Part shown: positions 7,361 through 10,856 of the stretch, one piece after another
How the letters are laid out: each line of letters starts with the position of its first letter
Position numbering within the stretch: the stretch's first letter is position 1
Source of the DNA: Phycisphaerales bacterium
GTDB taxonomy: Bacteria; Planctomycetota; Phycisphaerae; Phycisphaerales; UBA1924
Assembly: GCA_029212425.1 (NCBI GenBank)
Contig: JARGNC010000019.1
Span: forward strand, 12,163-23,018
Length of the DNA stretch: 10,856 nucleotides
Direction: 5' to 3'
Translations under genes and position numbers: made by a program
Notes under the pieces: generated by a model
What the model saw: only the letters and a program-made list of their open reading frames with translations
Told to the model about the DNA's origin: nothing
The model's database searches: none

Positions 7361-9139
7361 TCAGATTGCGTTTCGGCAAGAACTGACGATCTCTGAGCGT
7401 GCAACCATTTGGGCTTTCCCTTCGTCTGTCCGCTTCTTGAACTCGACTTGATTGGCTTCGATGGTCTTTGACGAGACGATGATGCGGAGCGGGAGACCGA
7501 TGAGATCCGCGTCTTTGAACTTTGGACCGGGGCGTTCGTTGCGATCGTCGACCAGAACATCAAGACCATTCGCAGCGAGTTCGTTGGCGAGCTCGAATGC
7601 GTGGTCGAGGACACCATCTTCGTTTGGTTTGATGGTGACGATGTGAACATGGTACGGAGCGATGGCGGCAGGCATGATGATGCCGTTGTCGTCGTGTGAG
7701 GATTCGATGCACGACGCGAGGGTGCGCGAGACTCCGATGCCGTAGCACCCCATGATCGCTGGTTGGTTCTTTTGGTCCTTGTTGAGAACATTCAGTCCCA
7801 TCGCTTCGGAGTATTTGGTTCCGAGCTTGAAGATGTGCCCCACTTCGATGCCTCGCTTGGCTTCGAGCGATGCTCCGGATGCGCGTGGTGATGGGTCTCC
7901 TGCTTCGGCGTTTCGGATGTCGGCGACGATCGCTTTGTCCTTTGCAGAGGGGAGATCGCGGGACCAGTTGAATCCGGTGATGTGGTGGTCTTTCTCGTCG
8001 GCGCCGGTTGCCCATGACTGGCTGTTGAGCGCGTCGGGATCGATGACCATTTTGAGATCGAGTTTGTCGAGCATCATCGGGGAGACATATCCGATCGCAA
8101 ATCCTGCCTCGAGTGCTTCTTTCTCGTCTGCCATTGCGACTGCGGTCCCGACGGCGTCGCGGACTTTCGCTTCGTTGCCTTCGTGATCTCCACGGAGGAC
8201 GGCGAGCACCCATTTTGGCTCGGCTTCAACGGTGCGCATGACGAGGGTCTTGAGCATTCCTGCGGCATTCGTCCCGAGGTGTTCTGCGACGAGTTCGATG
8301 CCTGGCATGTTTGGGGTGTGGTGCTTGACGACTTCGTCTGTTGGTGATTGATCCCAGTCGAATGGACGATCTCCGATTTCCGCTTTTTCGACATTGGCTG
8401 CGTATCCGGAGACTGGGCAGACGAGGATGGTGTCTTCGCCGTTCTCGCAGTTGACCATGAACTCGTGGGATGCGGATCCACCGATCGGTCCTGCTTCGGC
8501 TTCGACTGGGGAGAAGTCCAGACCGCAGCGGGTGAAGATGTTGGTGTAGGCTTGGTACATCTTGTCGTAGGTGTGGTTGAGTCCTGCTTCGCCATCGAGT
8601 TCGAGGTGGAAGGAGTAGGCGTCCTTCATGATGAACTCGCGGCAACGGAGCAGACCAGCGCGGGGGCGGGCTTCGTCGCGGAACTTGGTTTGGATTTGGT
8701 AGAGGTTCAGGGGAAACTGCTTGTAGCTTGTGAGACATCCGCACATGAGGTCGGTGATGACTTCTTCGTGTGTTGGACCGAGTGCGGTGCGGCGACCGGC
8801 GCGGTCTTCGAGTTGGAAGAGGAGGTCGCCGTAGTCTTGATCGCGTTTGGTGTTCTCGTAGAGTTCCATCGGCATGAGCGCGGGCATGAGCATCTCGGAT
8901 GCGCCTGCGGCGTCGAGCTCTTCGCGGATGATGGTGGAGATTTTTTGGAGCGAGCGCCACGCGAGGGGGAGGTAGTTGTAGATCCCTGAACCGACTGGAC
9001 GGATGTATCCGGCGCGGGTCATGAAGATGTGCGAGGGCATCACGGCGTCCGATGGTGCTTCGCGGGTCGTTGGGATGAGGGTCTGGGACCAGCGGTGGAC
9101 GACGGCTTTGGATGGATTGATTGCGTGTGCTTTGGACAT
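7361..9139 (-). CDS. proS: Proline-tRNA ligase, bacterial type with editing domain
   Basis: 592 residues from the ATG at 9137-9139; a TTG two codons upstream is possible but unneeded. The enzyme charges tRNA-Pro with proline using ATP, in the cytosol. Class II core: motif 1 around GSGIYNYLPLAWRSLQ (50-65), a THEE loop (123-126), motif 2 KFRDEARPRAGLLRCREF (152-169) and motif 3 GCYGIGVSRTLASCIES (464-480). Between motifs 2 and 3, about 235-410, lies the YbaK-like insertion that removes Ala wrongly placed on tRNA-Pro, with Lys297 in the LKTL stretch that corresponds to the editing lysine region. The C-terminal anticodon-binding domain runs from about 495 to 580 (APYHVHIV, DDRNERPGPKFKDADLIG). 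Length is close to the E. coli form (572). Motif 2 has LLRC where LMRG is usual, which should be harmless. No T-box or other leader element is seen; an 11-bp triplet repeat lies about 60 bp upstream. No strong terminator follows the stop. Confidence 0.97.
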   Translation of the reverse strand: MSKAHAINPSKAVVHRWSQTLIPTTREAPSDAVMPSHIFMTRAGYIRPVGSGIYNYLPLAWRSLQKISTIIREELDAAGASEMLMPALMPMELYENTKRDQDYGDLLFQLEDRAGRRTALGPTHEEVITDLMCGCLTSYKQFPLNLYQIQTKFRDEARPRAGLLRCREFIMKDAYSFHLELDGEAGLNHTYDKMYQAYTNIFTRCGLDFSPVEAEAGPIGGSASHEFMVNCENGEDTILVCPVSGYAANVEKAEIGDRPFDWDQSPTDEVVKHHTPNMPGIELVAEHLGTNAAGMLKTLVMRTVEAEPKWVLAVLRGDHEGNEAKVRDAVGTAVAMADEKEALEAGFAIGYVSPMMLDKLDLKMVIDPDALNSQSWATGADEKDHHITGFNWSRDLPSAKDKAIVADIRNAEAGDPSPRASGASLEAKRGIEVGHIFKLGTKYSEAMGLNVLNKDQKNQPAIMGCYGIGVSRTLASCIESSHDDNGIIMPAAIAPYHVHIVTIKPNEDGVLDHAFELANELAANGLDVLVDDRNERPGPKFKDADLIGLPLRIIVSSKTIEANQVEFKKRTDEGKAQMVARSEIVSSCRNAI

Positions 9140-9196
9140 GGTCAAAGAGTGTATTCACCGATGGCGCGGTGGTCTTTGGGAACCTGATTTATGACG

Positions 9197-9229
9197 GAGA
9201 TCAGCGAGAGATCAGCTGGAGATCAGCGG
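9197..9229. repeat. Three tandem 11-bp repeats
   Basis: GAGATCAGC recurs at 9197, 9208 and 9219, each followed by two variable bases, giving three head-to-tail 11-bp units. On the minus strand each unit reads GCTGATCTC and carries a TGA. The unit nearest the upstream gene supplies the stop codon of the QueC-like gene, and the block lies 58 bp before the proS start. The spacing of about one helical turn would suit a protein site; simple slippage expansion is the plainer alternative. Confidence 0.75.
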
Positions 9230-9930
9230 GCGGGGGTCGCGGCGTTTGACGATTGCGGTCGGTGCTCGAGCATTGATGCAATGGTGGGTTGACCGGCCCA
9301 GCGGTTGTAGTGATCTTGGGCATCGGGGAGGGTGGTATCGGTCCACCAGCAGGTGTTCAAGGGCACATTGAGGTCTGCGGCGAGATCGGAGAGTTGCTGG
9401 TTGGTGAGATCGACGAGGGGGGTTTCGATGGTGACTTCTACGCCGCCTTGGGATTGGGCGTCGAGGGTTGCGAGGCGGGCGGTGAGGATGGCGCGGTCGA
9501 TCGCGGTGGCGATGTTGTTGAGGGTTTCGGAAGTGTCTTCGGTTTGATCGATCTGGATTGGCCAGATGACGCGTTTGATTCCGAGCTCGATCGCGAGGGT
9601 TGCGGCGTCGAGGAGCATGCGGGTTTGGTGGACGCCGAGCGATGATTGCTGTCCGCGTGAAGGGGCTTCTTCTGGGTATCCTGCGTGATCGCGGATGACG
9701 GAGAGGGAGAGGAGGTCCGCTTGCATTTCGACGGCGCGGTCGATCGCGGGGATGCGGAGGTCCATGTCGGATTGAGAGGTCCACCACGCGGGGTAGAGGG
9801 TTGTCCGCTGCTGGTTGTCGGCGGCGGGTTGCTCGCTTGCCATCGCGGTCAGGACGAGGGACGCGAGTCCGGCGTCGGTGATCAGGAGGCAGGGTTCGTT
9901 TGGGTGGCGTGGGATCTGCATGATGTTCAT
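9223..9930 (-). CDS. Degenerate QueC/ExsB-like PP-loop family protein
   Basis: 235 residues, ATG (9928-9930) to TGA. A second in-frame ATG at 9919-9921 is also possible. The C-terminal half follows the QueC pattern: a helix LLDAATLAIELGIKRVIWPI (106-125), then a predicted helix, then VEVTIETPLVDLTNQQLSDL (164-183) and LNVPLNTCWW (187-196), like the 'TP-DL-K-ei--lg--l-vp---TWSC' run of 7-cyano-7-deazaguanine synthases. The N-terminus CLLITDAGLASLVL (14-27) sits where the ATP-binding SGGLDS loop should be, but reads TDAGLAS. The CG-x-C-x-x-C zinc site expected after about residue 200 is absent (WAGQPTIASM instead). So it probably does not make preQ0; it may be a non-catalytic or repurposed relative. 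It is 44 bp downstream of the SDR gene on the same strand, perhaps one operon. No other queuosine genes are in view. Reality of the gene is likely, family moderate, function unknown. Confidence 0.62.
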   Translation of the reverse strand: MNIMQIPRHPNEPCLLITDAGLASLVLTAMASEQPAADNQQRTTLYPAWWTSQSDMDLRIPAIDRAVEMQADLLSLSVIRDHAGYPEEAPSRGQQSSLGVHQTRMLLDAATLAIELGIKRVIWPIQIDQTEDTSETLNNIATAIDRAILTARLATLDAQSQGGVEVTIETPLVDLTNQQLSDLAADLNVPLNTCWWTDTTLPDAQDHYNRWAGQPTIASMLEHRPQSSNAATPAR

Positions 9931-9974
9931 TCTATCGGAAAATCATGCGTCTGTGGTCCAGTTCGTGCGAGTGA

Positions 9975-10856
9975 TCAGGACATGACATGGTTCGGGGTTG
10001 GCTCGCGGTATTCGTCGAGATTGATGCTGCGGAAGTACTCGATGGTTCTTGAGAGCCCCTCTTCGAACTGGATTTCTGGGGTCCAGTCGAGGAGTTTTTT
10101 GGCGCGGGTGAGATCGGGCTTGCGCTGCATCGGGTCGTCTTCTGGGAGGTCGTGGTAGACGATTGCGGATTTTGATCCGGTCATTTCGATGGTCATCTCG
10201 GCGAGTTGCTTGATGGTGAACTCGCCTTCGTTTCCGAGGTTGACTGGGAGGTGCTTGTCATCGGTGTCGCAGTTCATGAGACGCATGAGACCTTCGACGA
10301 GGTCGTCGCGGTAGCAGAAGGAGCGGGTTTGGGAGCCGTCACCGAAGAGGGTGATGTCTTGATCCATGAGTGCTTGGAGGATGAAGTTGGAGATGACGCG
10401 TCCATCGAAGGGGTGCATGCGTGGGCCGTAGGTGTTGAAGATGCGTGCGATGCGGATGTCGAGTCCGTGTCTGCGGTGGTAGTCCATGAAGAGTGTTTCG
10501 GCGGCTCGTTTGCCTTCGTCGTAGCAGGCGCGTGGTCCGAGTGTGTTGACATTTCCTCTGTAGGATTCGGGTTGCGGGTGGACGGTTGGGTCGCCGTAGA
10601 CTTCGGAGGTGGATGCTTGGAGGACTTTGGCGTTGCATCGCTTTGCCATGCCGCAGGTGTTGATGGCGCCCATGACGGAGGTCTTCATGGTTTTGATTGG
10701 GTTGTACTGGTAATGTCCAGGCGCTGCGGGGCAGGCGAGGTTGTAGAGTTCGTCGACTTCGAGCCAGATCGGATGGGTGATGTCGTGTCGGATGAGCTCG
10801 AAGTTTTTGTTGTCGAGCAGGTGGAGAACATTGGACTTCTGGGAGGTGAAGAAGTT
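9975..10856 (-). CDS. UDP-glucuronate decarboxylase-like extended SDR (UDP-xylose synthase), 5' end cut by window edge
   Basis: 294 codons are open from the right edge to a TGA at 9975-9977; the N-terminal Rossmann GxxGxxG and roughly 30-40 residues lie outside. The family converts UDP-glucuronate to UDP-xylose and CO2 with bound NAD, feeding surface polysaccharide or glycan synthesis. Fragment marks: FELIRHDIT (19-27), YNLACPAAPGHYQYNPIKT (38-56), VLQASTSEVYGDP (78-90) with the Ser/Thr-x-Glu site, PRACYDEGKRAAETL (108-122) with the catalytic Tyr112-xxx-Lys116, ARIFNTYGPRMHPFDGRV (137-154), and FGDGSQTRSFCYRDDLVEG (171-189). This run is diagnostic for the UXS group rather than UDP-glucose epimerase. 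One change is CPAAPGH where most members read CPASPxH. An internal Met at 10688 is not the start, since conserved sequence continues upstream of it. Stop to next start is 44 bp, so the QueC-like gene may be co-transcribed. Confidence 0.93.
   Translation of the reverse strand, partial: NFFTSQKSNVLHLLDNKNFELIRHDITHPIWLEVDELYNLACPAAPGHYQYNPIKTMKTSVMGAINTCGMAKRCNAKVLQASTSEVYGDPTVHPQPESYRGNVNTLGPRACYDEGKRAAETLFMDYHRRHGLDIRIARIFNTYGPRMHPFDGRVISNFILQALMDQDITLFGDGSQTRSFCYRDDLVEGLMRLMNCDTDDKHLPVNLGNEGEFTIKQLAEMTIEMTGSKSAIVYHDLPEDDPMQRKPDLTRAKKLLDWTPEIQFEEGLSRTIEYFRSINLDEYREPTPNHVMS

Noticed and set aside
8226..9158. A 310-codon open frame on the minus strand overlapping proS
   Set aside because: It is in another frame of the same strand, rich in Arg/His/Pro/Ser with no family motifs, and lies inside the well-supported proS. 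It results from the C-rich minus strand.

Overview
This window is ordinary chromosomal DNA from a bacterium that is most likely a planctomycete of the Phycisphaerae/Phycisphaerales type. The best clue is the secreted protease in the middle. Its C-terminus carries two dockerin-like calcium loops and ends in Gly-Cys-Pro, the 'GC-type dockerin' tail typical of secreted proteins in that group. Shine-Dalgarno-like sequences are absent before most genes, and a QueC-like protein with altered motifs fits the same assignment. The assignment is an inference from protein style, not from a marker gene. No mobile element, CRISPR array, rRNA or tRNA was found.

Layout: five of the seven genes run on the minus strand from the right edge leftward. 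They are a UDP-glucuronate decarboxylase-like SDR enzyme (cut by the right edge), a degenerate QueC/ExsB-like PP-loop protein, proline-tRNA ligase (proS), a 1177-residue exported subtilase with a GC-type dockerin, and phosphoribosylamine-glycine ligase (purD). purD converges on a plus-strand gene for a membrane-anchored DUF4340-like protein. That gene diverges, across 62 bp, from a class-I glutamine-amidotransferase-like (peptidase C26) gene cut by the left edge.

Genes and control: purD (purine synthesis) and proS (translation) are housekeeping genes. The SDR enzyme supplies UDP-xylose for surface sugars. The protease has its own apparent promoter (a perfect TTGACA with a 17-bp spacer), a GAGGAG ribosome site and a strong intrinsic terminator, so it is a self-contained transcription unit. 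The SDR and QueC-like genes are 44 bp apart and may be co-transcribed. All intergenic gaps are below 170 bp.

Points worth a second look are the QueC-like protein that has lost both its ATP-loop signature and its zinc cysteines; an 11-bp tandem triplet between that gene and proS that puts a TGA in all three frames; the multi-domain protease with a duplicated propeptide and one imperfect dockerin loop; a threefold internal pattern in the DUF4340-like protein; and a visible G-over-C excess on the plus strand that holds whichever strand is coding. I see no clear multi-gene system that would count as a new pathway or defence island.
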